Position numbers and translations under genes: made by a program. Positions 26,101 to 34,041 of a DNA stretch of 49,652 nt are shown in pieces. This DNA is from Akkermansia muciniphila (GTDB taxonomy: Bacteria > Verrucomicrobiota > Verrucomicrobiia > Limisphaerales > BJHT01), in the NCBI GenBank assembly GCA_945861535.1, contig CAMAUZ010000061.1, positions 1-49,652 on the forward strand. The letters run 5' to 3'. Numbering within the stretch: position 1 is the stretch's first letter; the number at the start of each line of letters is the position of its first letter. Below the pieces are notes generated by a model that saw only the letters and a list, made by a program, of their open reading frames with translations, was not told the origin of the DNA and did no database searches.

Positions 26101-27506
26101 GCCTGCGCGCCCTCGCTCGTGCCGGGTTGGTCGCGCGCGGCTTTCTCCCAGGCCTTCGCGAGTTCGTCGCCGCTGGCGGACGAGCCGACGGCGATGCCGC
26201 GCGCGGTGAGTTGCGCGGCCATGTCCTTCGCGAGCTTGGCCTGCGGGGCGAGGGGATACTTGGTGAGAAGCTGGCCGAGGAGGTCGCCGGATTTTTTGAA
26301 AAGGTCGCCGGCCTTCGCCGTGTCGCTGGTTCTGCCCGCCTGCTCGAAATAGATCGCGCCGAGATTGAAGAGCGCGTTCGGCGCGTGATCGGGCACGGCC
26401 TGCGCCTGGCTGAAAGCCTTGATCGCCTCGTCGGTGAGGCCCTTATCGCGGTAGAGATCGCCGAGCGCGGACTGCGCCTGGGCAAAGCCTTTCGCCTCGG
26501 GACCGACGCGCTTGAGCCATTCCTCGACGCGGCTGGCATTGGGATTGGCGCGGCTGCGCTCGGCGAGACCGAGCAGGAGATACATGTCGGACTTGAGCGG
26601 GCTGGCGGGGACGGTGTCGATGAAACCCTCTTTGTTCAGGTAATCGATGGCCTTGCCGAAGTCCTGCTTTTCGTAAGCGGTCTTGGCGAGGAAGAGGCGG
26701 GCCTTCTGTTTCGATTCGAGATCGTAGCGGACGTTTTCGAGCCACTTCACGGCGTCGGCGGTCTGCTTGCGGTCGAGCGCGAGGATGCCGAGCTGGAGCG
26801 CGGCGTTGTCGTGGGATTTCTCGAGCGCGGCGGGGATGGGGCGCTTCTCCTTTTCGTAATCGGTGATGACGCGGCGGAAGTTCTGCACGATGCGCGTGTA
26901 GGCGCTCTGGGCCTTCTCGGCCTGGCCGGTCTGCCGGTAGAAATCGCACAGGATGTCATCCGCTTCCATGCCCGTGGAAAAATTGTACTTCTGGATGTTG
27001 TCGTAAATCTGGCGGTGCAGCCGCTCGATCTCGCCCTCGGATTCACGGCCCTTCGCGGCAAGGATCATCATCTGGTAGGCGAGCAGTTTGCCGACGCGGG
27101 CATCGTCGGGATGCTGGGCGGCGAAGGCCTTGATCTTCGCGCTCGCGCCGGGGAAATCCTTGAGCCGGAACGCGACCGTCGCGAGGCGATACTCGGCGGC
27201 GGCCTTGGTCTTCTCATCGCGCCCATTTTGCGCCGCCTTCACGAACGCCGGCCGTGCGAGGTCGTACTGTTGCGTGAGGAAATAGCACTCGCCGAGCAGC
27301 AGATGCTCGACCGCCGTGCCCGCGTCGGGCTGCCCGCGGACGGCGTCGTTCAACAGCTTGATGGCGTCCTGATACTGGCGGTTCTTCAGGAGTTCGGAGG
27401 CGCGGGCGAGCTTGTTTTCCTGCGCGTGGGCGGGCGTGCCGGGCGCGAGCGAAAGGAGGAGTAGAACCAGCAGGAGCGCGGTGAAAAATCGGTTGGCGGT
27501 CGCCAT
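23139..27506 (-). CDS. Periplasmic TPR protein with secretin/TonB short N-terminal (STN)-like domains
   Basis: The 1455-residue product opens with a signal peptide (FFTALLLVLLLLSLAPGTPAHA) and TPR repeats (LKNRQYQDAIKLLNDAV, LLLGECYFLTQQYDLA). About residues 715-805 resemble an STN domain (LTAAEALVALSQASGIPF ... VDEALKQILDLNQFRLAF). Similar, weaker modules follow at about 860-912 and about 1055-1116 (MKFDDFLEFIRQNTHVEVR ... LLCDTLEPLGLTFRV). TPR repeats resume to the end. STN domains normally sit on secretins and TonB-dependent transducers, where they contact partners in the periplasm; here three occur on a soluble TPR scaffold at the head of an ExbBD operon. An ATG 18 bases earlier (27524) is an alternative start. 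Exact function unknown; I am confident of export and fold. Confidence 0.87.
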   Translation of the reverse strand: MATANRFFTALLLVLLLLSLAPGTPAHAQENKLARASELLKNRQYQDAIKLLNDAVRGQPDAGTAVEHLLLGECYFLTQQYDLARPAFVKAAQNGRDEKTKAAAEYRLATVAFRLKDFPGASAKIKAFAAQHPDDARVGKLLAYQMMILAAKGRESEGEIERLHRQIYDNIQKYNFSTGMEADDILCDFYRQTGQAEKAQSAYTRIVQNFRRVITDYEKEKRPIPAALEKSHDNAALQLGILALDRKQTADAVKWLENVRYDLESKQKARLFLAKTAYEKQDFGKAIDYLNKEGFIDTVPASPLKSDMYLLLGLAERSRANPNASRVEEWLKRVGPEAKGFAQAQSALGDLYRDKGLTDEAIKAFSQAQAVPDHAPNALFNLGAIYFEQAGRTSDTAKAGDLFKKSGDLLGQLLTKYPLAPQAKLAKDMAAQLTARGIAVGSSASGDELAKAWEKAARDQPGTSEGAQALLSLIRFHAKKTLDEKTGDYVKAPNYVASAAACDKLLDAKVYSGKGLAEANWRTLKAEALFHRGDAELASVAPSREGKVQPVFLKTATADRAIEFLKQARELVDPKQLEMLKGIELGLVEAMFKSDKKEHRAAGEQRFGELENDYGNDPRFQKLALDLAEWYRQQGRLAEAGKQYLGVAHRGKDLAEKELLKILYTAGSLFSKAGAEAQKTAGETGYGLYIFPKEAIQLGDDLLKTHAPFRRLVEPRWPRDGQNLTAAEALVALSQASGIPFIWFTYEMSNKGRFTGVGNYLSKTRVNLREGKTTVDEALKQILDLNQFRLAFDIGITDGKPTITPPASEDPDAEKPRVIEIYEASLGENRFPPLERRLDLASREGKKSRAAAPMLFNILQRLEEVTQTRVVWADGIDKQEKLAAELKAGLAPNVTCGAALTAALEPLNLRFRVIKRDLAAEQYEAAKDAFNQVRQIDPKSKYGERALFAVALNYYNQQDHEKMKVVLREYLKVFDSPANEFYHQASFWIGWAFEREKKYREAVSYYARGAEERLVVAKADTKPDAKPATRDALKQQLSYDSQFALLEPLNGAFKEMKFDDFLEFIRQNTHVEVRLDPAVTAPTNTLNRAAFKGVPGFTLLCDTLEPLGLTFRVENVNAETAERAYFRLASAYKKDNLMEQALENCRALLTRYPSTTRRRETQSLMLEVYKGLKDYRNVMATLEELKRTATDDAEKRRLDAEIASILFDMADYAKAAQAFKDSLQSAKETEDRLSLRDGYARALFRDGKSAEALAQYELLAKEETNPLRQFVAGLMVFGLKFTLDQAFEREFPEAALRYVQRYEALSETERNRLTAPEFVRATWIYYVQALIDFKKDRTTAGLEKLKAVATSPDDFLAGDANYRIGLAHLAAKDFEKARESFEYLLFATKSSESVVRATYQLGVCLHGLGRTDAARQRFQQILDRYPLSPFVELVKKNPVASGASKTATSPARPKE

Positions 27507-27524
27507 GAAAAAAGTGTGCTGCAC

Positions 27525-27861
27525 GAAAATGTCCGCTCACGGACGTTGGAAAACGCCGGGAGAGTCAAAGGTTGCGGGAATAGTTCAAGGAGGAAAGGGA
27601 GGGGAAAAGGGGAGCTGTGTTCCTCTCCGCGGGGGCGCGAGGGGCGCGGCCTTCAGGCCGCTTCAGCGCGGGGCCTCGTGCCGGGTGCGAACGCGGTGCG
27701 ACGTTCGGACGTTGAAGCGGCGTGAACGCCGCGCGCCGCGCGACCGGCCCCCTGCGCTACAGGCCCCCTGCCCCGCTGATAGCTACGATGATGCCCCCGT
27801 TCCGCGACCCCGCCGCATTTTCTGCTTCATACCTCCCGGTTCCTCCCCCATCGTCGCCGGC
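27525..27861. other. Divergent intergenic region between the envelope operon and dnaX, holding a palindromic element
   Basis: This 337-base gap must contain promoters for both directions. At 27645-27738 lies a repeat whose left end is GGCGCGGCCTTCAGGCCGCTT and whose right end is GAAGCGGCGTGAACGCCGCG, inverted relatives of the elements at 32930-33093 and 10518. No gene is seen; open frames here are repeat-derived. Confidence 0.55.
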
Positions 27862-29856
27862 GTGTCCTATCAGGTAATTGCCAGAAAATATCGGCCGCAG
27901 CGTTTCAGCGACGTCGTCGGGCAGGAGCACGTCACCCAGACCCTCGCCAACGCCATCGCCGCCCACCGTATCGCCCACGCCTACCTTTTCTGCGGCCCGC
28001 GCGGCACGGGCAAAACCACCGTCGCGCGCATTTTCGCCAAATGCCTGAACTGCACCGACGGCCCCAAGGTGGACATCGACGAGTCCGATCCCCGCTGCCA
28101 GGAAATCACCGAGGGCCGCTCCCTCGACGTCCTCGAAATCGACGGCGCGAGCAACAACGGCGTCGAGCAGGTGCGCGACCTCCGCGAGGCCGCCAAGTTC
28201 TCGCCCGCCACGTCGAAGTTCAAAATCTACATCATCGACGAAGTCCACATGCTCACCACGGCCGCGTTCAATGCGCTGCTGAAGACCCTCGAGGAACCGC
28301 CCGCCCACGTGAAGTTCCTCTTCGCCACCACCGATCCGCAAAAAGTTCTCCCTACCATTCTCTCCCGCTGCCAGCGCTTCGATCTCCGCCGCATCCCCGC
28401 CACGCTCATCGTCAGCCACCTCAAGCAGATCGCCGAAAAAGAAAACGTGCTGATCGATGACGCCGCGCTCCAGGCCGTGGCCCGCGGCGCGGACGGCGGC
28501 ATGCGTGACGCCGAATCCACGCTCGACCAGCTCATCAGCTTCTGCGGCGACCGCATCGAGGAACCCGACGTCCTCTCGATGTTCGGCCTCACCGCGCAAA
28601 CCCAGATCATCGCCATCGCCCAGGCCATCCTCGACGGCCAGCCCGAGCCGGCCCTGCGCGAACTGAACAACCTCGCCCGCAGCGGCAAAGACCTCGCCCG
28701 CCTCCTCGCCGACCTGCTCACGCATTTCCGCAACCTGCTCGTCTTCGTCATCTCCAGCGGCGACCTGAACATGCTCGAAGTCTCCGAGAGCGAAGCCGCG
28801 CGTCTCGCCGAGCAGGCCAAAGGCGTCAACCTCGACGCCCTCACGCGCATCCTCGAAGTCCTCACCGATTGCGAAGGCGGCTTCCGTGACGCCGCCTCAA
28901 AAAAAATCCTCGTCGAAGTTGCCCTGCTCAAAGCCATTCGCGCGCGCAACGCCGTGCCCATCGAGACGGTCCTGAAGCAACTGCAACAGCTCCGCGGCGG
29001 CGCTGCGCCAGCCACCGCCAGCGCACCCGCCGCCGCTGTTTCCTCCGCCGCAGCCGCGTCCGCGCCCGCGCCGACACCGGCCCCCGCGCGCACCGCTCCC
29101 ACAACCTCACTCTCCGCCGCCTTCGCCCAAGCCACCGCCGCGGCGTCGGCTCCAGCACCCGCAGCCCGGCCGGCACCGGTCCCCGCGCCTGCGTCCGCAC
29201 CTACACCTGTGACGGCGCCCGCACCCACACCGGCGTCGTCATTCTCCCTTTCCGCCGCACCGCCGCCCGCGCCCCCTGCCCCGTCCACTCACACTCCCAC
29301 ACCCGCCCCTGCGCGGCCCGAAGCCCCCGCCGCCTCACCTGCCGACCTTGCATCGCTCTGGCCCGCGCTGATGGCCGCCGTCGAGCGGGCCAGCAAATTC
29401 ACACACACCTATCTCATCGCCGCGCATCCGGTGTCGCTCACCGCCAAGTTGCTGACCATCGGCTTCGATGCGGAGTTCTCCGACCGGATCGGCATGGTGG
29501 ACAACTCCAAGAACCACCAACTGCTCCAGACCAAACTCGCCGAACTCGGCCATCCACACGTCCAGGTGAAGTTCGTGCAGGCAGAGCGACCCGAAGGCTT
29601 CCAGCGACCCGTCGTGGCCGAACCCGAAACATCCGCGCCGCCCTTCGCCACCGTGTCCCCTGCCCCGCCCGCCACGAAAAAAGCCGAGACGGCTACCGCC
29701 CCCGCCAAACCCGGCGCTGCCCCACCGCCGCCCGCCGCCCCAGCCAAGCCCCGCACCGAATCCGTCTCCTTCAGCAAAGATGATTTCAAGAACGACCCGT
29801 TAATCCAGAAAGCCCTCGAAGTGTTCAAAGGCCAGATCGTGGAAGTGCGCGCGTAA
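27862..29856 (+). CDS. dnaX: DNA polymerase III gamma/tau subunit DnaX
   Basis: DnaX is the clamp-loader ATPase of the replicative polymerase. I chose the GTG at 27862, giving VSYQVIARKYRPQRFSDVVG, the normal start of the family; the product has 664 residues. The AAA+ domain shows the P-loop GPRGTGKTTVARIFAK, the DEVHM Walker B and the SRCQRFDLRRI sensor/arginine region. The zinc segment is reduced: in KCLNC...DESDPRC two of the four usual cysteines are replaced by acidic residues. After domain III comes an Ala/Pro-rich linker (about residues 375-490) and a tau-like C-terminal domain. No frameshift site for a short gamma form was identified. It is followed by ybaB, the classic arrangement. 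Confidence 0.96.
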   Translation: MSYQVIARKYRPQRFSDVVGQEHVTQTLANAIAAHRIAHAYLFCGPRGTGKTTVARIFAKCLNCTDGPKVDIDESDPRCQEITEGRSLDVLEIDGASNNGVEQVRDLREAAKFSPATSKFKIYIIDEVHMLTTAAFNALLKTLEEPPAHVKFLFATTDPQKVLPTILSRCQRFDLRRIPATLIVSHLKQIAEKENVLIDDAALQAVARGADGGMRDAESTLDQLISFCGDRIEEPDVLSMFGLTAQTQIIAIAQAILDGQPEPALRELNNLARSGKDLARLLADLLTHFRNLLVFVISSGDLNMLEVSESEAARLAEQAKGVNLDALTRILEVLTDCEGGFRDAASKKILVEVALLKAIRARNAVPIETVLKQLQQLRGGAAPATASAPAAAVSSAAAASAPAPTPAPARTAPTTSLSAAFAQATAAASAPAPAARPAPVPAPASAPTPVTAPAPTPASSFSLSAAPPPAPPAPSTHTPTPAPARPEAPAASPADLASLWPALMAAVERASKFTHTYLIAAHPVSLTAKLLTIGFDAEFSDRIGMVDNSKNHQLLQTKLAELGHPHVQVKFVQAERPEGFQRPVVAEPETSAPPFATVSPAPPATKKAETATAPAKPGAAPPPPAAPAKPRTESVSFSKDDFKNDPLIQKALEVFKGQIVEVRA

Positions 29857-29913
29857 GCCGCGCCACGCTCCGGCAAACTCCCAACCGCAACCCAACCCCA
29901 ACCCCACCGCACC

Positions 29914-30222
29914 ATGTCCAGCATTGGCAAATTGATGAAGCAGGCTTCCCGCATCCAGCAGCAGATCGAGAAGACCCAGTCCGAACTCGCCAGTCGCACC
30001 GTCGAAGCCACCAGCGGCGGCGGCGCCGTCAAGGTCGTCGCCAGTTGCGACGGTCTCCTGAAATCCATCAAGATCGATCCCGCCGCCGTGAACCCCGCCG
30101 ACGCGGGACTCCTCGAAGACCTCGTCCTCACCGCCGCCAACAACGCGCTGGCGCAGGCCAAGGAAATCTCCAACACCGAAATGGGCAAAGTCACCTCCGG
30201 CTTCAGCCTGCCGGGGCTGTGA
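29914..30222 (+). CDS. ybaB: YbaB/EbfC nucleoid-associated protein
   Basis: YbaB/EbfC proteins are small dimers that bind DNA and affect nucleoid structure. The product has 102 residues. SSIGKLMKQASRIQQQIEK at the N-terminus is the usual long helix, and GGGAVKVVASCDGLLKSIKI the central sheet; it ends MGKVTSGFSLPGL, matching the family's G-L tail. It begins 57 bases after the dnaX stop. In most bacteria recR follows directly; here two small unrelated genes and a repeat lie between. Confidence 0.94.
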   Translation: MSSIGKLMKQASRIQQQIEKTQSELASRTVEATSGGGAVKVVASCDGLLKSIKIDPAAVNPADAGLLEDLVLTAANNALAQAKEISNTEMGKVTSGFSLPGL

Positions 30223-30302
30223 GGCAAGCGCGACCGGCGAGGCCGCCCGGAGTTCGGCGTTCACGCCGCAGCAATCGTCCGCGTCCGAGTCCGCTCGCCT
30301 CT

Positions 30303-30375
30303 CATTAGCACCCGGCTTCAGCCGGGTGACGCAGGTATAGGAAAAGGGGAAACCGTTTCAACGGTTTTCCCAACG
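30303..30375. repeat. Palindromic element with CCCGGCTTCAGCCGGG and AACCGTTTCAACGGTT hairpins
   Basis: Two neighbouring hairpins, CACCCGGCTTCAGCCGGGTG and AAACCGTTTCAACGGTTT, follow the ybaB gene. ATTAGC precedes the first, as in the longer family member at 42918-43083. It is non-coding and may end the dnaX-ybaB transcript. Confidence 0.7.
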
Positions 30376-30421
30376 CCAGGTGGGAGAGGCCGGAACGAAA
30401 GTCCAACTCTCGCTAACCGCC

Positions 30422-30724
30422 ATGCCGAATTGGTTCGGAAAAGCACTTTTTATCCTGATCTTGATTGTTCAGGTCGGGTGGCTTTTGTCTCCACGACTTA
30501 GCAAACTAAGTCACCCATACCGATTGGCTGAGCGACGGAACGCCTTGCTCGAATGGGGACGGACGAAGACACCCGAATCAAAAGCGATTTGGGACAAGGA
30601 ACGTATGCTTCTCGACTCCCACCTTGGAATCCAAGCCGTGTTGGTGCTCGCAGCCTTCGTTGTCGTTGATGGCGTTGGGATTTACCTCCTGCTCAATCCT
30701 CGGCGCGGGAAGCAAAAGGCATAG
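30422..30724 (+). CDS. Small membrane protein of unknown function
   Basis: This 100-residue product is unrecognised. It shows two likely membrane segments, ALFILILIVQVGWLLSP near the start and IQAVLVLAAFVVVDGVGIYLLL near the end, with a charged loop between (ERRNALLEWGRTKTPESK). I chose ATG at 30422 because the hydrophobic segment follows it closely; the frame is open for 14 codons upstream, into the repeat. The coding sequence is clearly less GC-rich than dnaX or recR, which suggests a later arrival. It lies in the ybaB-recR interval together with the gene at 30816. Confidence 0.6.
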   Translation: MPNWFGKALFILILIVQVGWLLSPRLSKLSHPYRLAERRNALLEWGRTKTPESKAIWDKERMLLDSHLGIQAVLVLAAFVVVDGVGIYLLLNPRRGKQKA

Positions 30725-30815
30725 CCAAGTTTTCGATTGGATCTCCGCCATGCTCGCTCGTGAGACGACTTTCGCCAAATCAGCTACGCCATGCCGCGCT
30801 ACGATCGCGGACACG

Positions 30816-31355
30816 ATGAAGGGAAAGCGCCAATGTCTCATCGGCCTCGTCGGCTTACTCACCCTTCTGGCAGCCACCTTTGTCAGCGCGCTGTTGTTCG
30901 GGCGGCTCCCTGCCAACGCCACCGTCTCCGTCACCAGCCACACCCACGCCGCCGGCGAAATGCTCATTTCCATCGTGACCACCAACACCGGCCGCATCCC
31001 GCTGGTGTTTTACGGCACGCCACCGTTCGCTCAGGTGCGGGCGGAGACGCCGCAAGGCTGGACTAACTTTCCTCAACGCTACGTCTCGAAAAGTGGCAGC
31101 TCTGGCTTCTTGCTCCCGGGCAAAACCCTGACCGCTCGTTACTCAGTTCCCACGAACGCCACTCAAGTTCAGGTGGGAGGTTCGTTTGAAACGGCTGGAG
31201 CGAGGTCTTCCATTGCCGCCTCGCTTTTGGAGAACGGCTGGTGGAACCGATTTCCGCGAATTTGGGGAGTCGTGCTGATGTTGTTGCCGGATGGGCGAAG
31301 AGAAGAGGTTGAGTTTTGGAGTCCAGAAACCAAGATCGCGCCGCTCGCGCCATAG
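30816..31355 (+). CDS. Hypothetical protein with one N-terminal membrane or signal segment
   Basis: The 179-residue product begins MKGKRQCLIGLVGLLTLLAA, a membrane anchor or signal peptide, followed by a beta-rich domain (VSVTSHTHAAGEMLISIVTT, VGGSFETAG). No family is recognised. I chose ATG at 30816 for the signal sequence; the frame stays open upstream to 30624, overlapping the previous gene. Its 3' end lies 52 bases before the recR start. Base composition is intermediate. The NTGRIPLVFYGTPPFAQV stretch suggests an immunoglobulin-like fold, but this is a guess. Confidence 0.55.
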   Translation: MKGKRQCLIGLVGLLTLLAATFVSALLFGRLPANATVSVTSHTHAAGEMLISIVTTNTGRIPLVFYGTPPFAQVRAETPQGWTNFPQRYVSKSGSSGFLLPGKTLTARYSVPTNATQVQVGGSFETAGARSSIAASLLENGWWNRFPRIWGVVLMLLPDGRREEVEFWSPETKIAPLAP

Positions 31356-31407
31356 ATTCGCCAAATCAAAAAACATTCCGCACAAACAGCTCGAACTCGT
31401 TCCGATA

Positions 31408-32010
31408 ATGCCCGCCCTCCCCCCTCTCGTCACCACGCTCATCTCCGCCCTGAGCAAGCTCCCCGGCATCGGCCCGCGCTCGGCGGAACGGCTGGCGCTG
31501 CACATCGTCCAGACCGACGCGGGCTTTGTGAAACAGCTCGCCGAGGCACTCGTCACCGCGCGCGAACGCATCCAGTCCTGCCAGAACTGTGGCGGACTCA
31601 CCGAGGAACAGCCCTGCGCCATCTGCGCCGACCCGCGCCGCGACGCCTCGCTCGTGAGCATCGTCGAGCGCGCCACGGACATTCTGAGCCTCGAAAAATC
31701 CGGCACCTTTCGCGGCCGCTACCACGTCCTCGGCGGCAAGATTTCCCCGTTGAACGGCGTCGGCCCCGAGGACCTGCGCATCGCCGAACTCGAGCGCCGC
31801 CTGAAAATCGAGCCGATCAAGGAAGTCATCCTCGCCCTCGGCACCGACGTCGAGGGCGACGCCACGAGCTATTACCTCGCGCGCCGCCTCACCAGCGAAG
31901 GCATCAAAGTCACGCGCATCGCCCACGGCCTCCCCGCCGGCAGCGGCCTCGAGTACGCCGACGACCTCACCCTCAGCCGCGCACTCGAAGGCCGGCGCGA
32001 GATGCAGTGA
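31408..32010 (+). CDS. recR: Recombination mediator RecR
   Basis: RecR works with RecF and RecO to load RecA at DNA gaps. The product has 200 residues, the family length. LSKLPGIGPRSAERLALHI is the helix-hairpin-helix, CQNCGGLTEEQPCAICAD the four-cysteine zinc finger, and YHVLGGKISPLNGVGPEDL with the following VILALGTDVEGDATSYYLA the Toprim domain. The C-terminus carries the Walker-B-like RIAHGLPAGSGLEYADD. I chose ATG at 31408 because the start MPALPPLVTTLI fits the family; upstream codons belong to the preceding gene's overlap. Functionally linked to dnaX and ybaB. Confidence 0.96.
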   Translation: MPALPPLVTTLISALSKLPGIGPRSAERLALHIVQTDAGFVKQLAEALVTARERIQSCQNCGGLTEEQPCAICADPRRDASLVSIVERATDILSLEKSGTFRGRYHVLGGKISPLNGVGPEDLRIAELERRLKIEPIKEVILALGTDVEGDATSYYLARRLTSEGIKVTRIAHGLPAGSGLEYADDLTLSRALEGRREMQ

Positions 32011-32024
32011 ACCGTCAAACCAAA

Positions 32025-32172
32025 TGCCTCACGCAAAGGGCGCGAAGGACGCAAAGGGGGACAAGATTTCCGGGTCAGTGACCCCGCGCCCACCAAACTC
32101 CAGTCGGCCAAATTCCATCCCCCCTTCCCACCCCCTTTTCCTTTGCGGCCTTCGCGCCCTTTGCGTGAGGCA
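32025..32172. repeat. Element with 30-base imperfect inverted ends after recR
   Basis: The left end TGCCTCACGCAAAGGGCGCG and the right end CGCGCCCTTTGCGTGAGGCA are exact inverted repeats of 20 bases; the following AAGGACGCAAAGG and CCTTTGCGGCCTT extend it with mismatches. It spans the gap between recR and the HAD gene and is 148 bases long. Confidence 0.8.
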
Positions 32173-32189
32173 CAACTGCGGAATCTAAA

Positions 32190-32804
32190 ATGAAAACACC
32201 CCAAGCCATCGTCTTCGATCTCGGCAAAGTCCTCGTGGACTTCGACTACGGCATCACCATCCGCCGCCTGCACGCCAAGTCCCGCATTTCCGAGGCGGAC
32301 CTGCGCCAGCTCATCGACCAATCCCCCCTGCTCTACCGCTTCGAGACCGGCCTGCTGACCGCCGCCGAGTTCTTCACCGCCGTCCGCGAGGCCACCGGTT
32401 ACACGGGCGATTTCGCCGAGTTCTGCGACTGCTTCTCCGACATTTTCACGCCCATCGACGCGATGATCGAACTGCACGCACGCCTGCGGGAGCAGGGCCT
32501 GCCGACGTACATTTTTTCAAACACCAACGAACTGGCCGTGCGCCACATCCACGAGCGCTACCCCTTCTTCCGCACCTTCACGCGCCACGTCCTCTCCTAC
32601 GAACACAAGTCGATGAAGCCCGATGCGCGCCTCTACGAAGTGGTCGAGGAATTCACCGGCCACCGCGGCCCGGACCTCCTCTACCTCGACGACCGCGCGG
32701 AAAACATCGCCGCCGGTCACGCCCGCGGCTGGCAGGCGCTCCTGCACGAAACGCCGCACGCCACCGTGGCGACGCTGCGAGAACGCGGCATCCTGCGGTT
32801 GTAG
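32190..32804 (+). CDS. HAD-superfamily phosphatase, YihX-like
   Basis: This is a HAD hydrolase of 204 residues. Motif I is VFDLGKVLVDFD, with the nucleophile aspartate and the G-x-V variant seen in YihX-type sugar phosphatases; motif II is YIFSNTNE; motif III is the lysine in EHKSMKPDARLY; motif IV is YLDDRAENI. The cap is the small helical C1 type. It probably removes phosphate from a small metabolite such as a sugar phosphate; the substrate cannot be read. It follows recR after a repeat element, so it may have its own promoter. Confidence 0.87.
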   Translation: MKTPQAIVFDLGKVLVDFDYGITIRRLHAKSRISEADLRQLIDQSPLLYRFETGLLTAAEFFTAVREATGYTGDFAEFCDCFSDIFTPIDAMIELHARLREQGLPTYIFSNTNELAVRHIHERYPFFRTFTRHVLSYEHKSMKPDARLYEVVEEFTGHRGPDLLYLDDRAENIAAGHARGWQALLHETPHATVATLRERGILRL

Positions 32805-32929
32805 TTCGCAGGTATTTCCAGTTGTCCGTAACCCCGGGCCACCGGATTTGCAGGCCGCTACTCATCCGCGCGCCTGTGTCCGGTGTGTCTCCGTGGTTCA
32901 TCTGAGCCGTAACTATTCAGTGAGGCAAC

Positions 32930-33093
32930 AGGAGCGCGGCCTTCAGGCCGCAGAAACGCCCGCCCGCAGCGACCGCGTCATCTACTCCAAACGCGCCCTC
33001 CCACTCACCATTTGGTGAGTTCAATCAAACGGTTCGGAAATTTACTCGCCCCATACAGGACGCACGTTTCTGCGGCCTTAAGGCCGCGCTCCT
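32930..33093. repeat. MITE-like element with 29-base inverted ends
   Basis: The left end AGGAGCGCGGCCTTCAGGCC, continuing GCAGAAACG, is the inverted complement of the right end with a single mismatch. Each end is itself a palindrome (GCGGCCTTCAGGCCGC and its TTAAGG variant). The 164-base body holds no open frame of note. It fills most of the gap between the HAD and pseudopilin genes. Confidence 0.85.
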
Positions 33094-33270
33094 CACGCCC
33101 TCATTGCATTGTTACGACTGAGTCCGTTCCATCACGGACGAAGTTGCGGCTTGGGCGGTGTGCCGAACGGTAGTCCGGCGTTCCGGAACGGATGCGGTTT
33201 CGCAATTGCGATGAGGCCCGCGCGGGGTAGTCTGCCCGCCGTCCCCTTGAACCATCCGACTCGCTATTTT

Positions 33271-34026
33271 ATGCGCTCCCGATTCGCCCACCGGCATTGC
33301 CTCGGTTTCACCCTGATTGAACTGCTCGTGGTGATCGCCATCATCGGAATCTTGGCGAGCCTGCTGCTGCCGGCGCTGGGCCGGACCAAGCAGAAGGCCA
33401 ATCAGGCCAAGTGTCTGAGCAATCTCCGGCAGTTCGGCCTGGTGGCGCGGTTGTATGCGGATGACTTCAACGAATTGTTTCCGCCGACGATCGGAACCGG
33501 CTCGCTCGGCGCGCCCATCACCAGCCAGTTCTGGTGGTGGGGCAAGACCGGCAATTTGGGTTTTTACGTCAACATGCCGGGGGACCGTCGCTACATAAAT
33601 CCGTATGCCGCCAAAATCTCCGCGACCGATGAGTTCCCGTTGGCGCAGTGCCCCTCGGACCGCAAGACCGTGGCGGGCGGCGCGGCGGTGGACTCGTATT
33701 ACAACCGTGCCGGGTCTTCGTATTCGCCCAATGCCGGCACCTCGGTCGTGCCGACGCTGAACAATCTCACCAAGGATGTGCTCCTCAATTCCGTGCGCAT
33801 GAGTGAAATTCGCGAGCCGGTGCGGATGCTCATCAACGGCGACCACGGGATTTGGTTTCCCATCTGGTCCACGCTCTCGAGCAACGCCCCGCCCGAGGGC
33901 TACTGGCATACGCCACTGAACGACAACCGTTTCAACGCCACGTTTGCAGATGGGCACGCGGAGGTTGTCCGTGTTTTCGTCGGCGTTGGCGCGACGAATT
34001 CGTACACGAGCAACCGGGATTTGTGA
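33271..34026 (+). CDS. Type II secretion/type IV pilin-like pseudopilin
   Basis: The 251-residue product has the class III signal: after a basic leader comes [19 protein letters not shown], with the cut site before Phe and glutamate at position 5 of the mature chain. This helix inserts in the inner membrane and builds pseudopili. The C-terminus ([16 protein letters not shown]) is the H-x-DG type found in large numbers in Planctomycetota and Verrucomicrobiota. I chose ATG at 33271, giving [12 protein letters not shown]. Role: a minor pseudopilin-like surface or secretion protein; no secretion genes are next to it. It converges with the gene at 34042. Confidence 0.9.
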   Translation: MRSRFAHRHCLGFTLIELLVVIAIIGILASLLLPALGRTKQKANQAKCLSNLRQFGLVARLYADDFNELFPPTIGTGSLGAPITSQFWWWGKTGNLGFYVNMPGDRRYINPYAAKISATDEFPLAQCPSDRKTVAGGAAVDSYYNRAGSSYSPNAGTSVVPTLNNLTKDVLLNSVRMSEIREPVRMLINGDHGIWFPIWSTLSSNAPPEGYWHTPLNDNRFNATFADGHAEVVRVFVGVGATNSYTSNRDL

Positions 34027-34041
34027 GCGGGGCCGGCCGTC

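Noticed and set aside
19924-27464. Long plus-strand frames opposite the two TPR genes
   Set aside because: They are shadows of the GC-rich TPR genes, without domains; the minus-strand TPR motifs are unmistakable.
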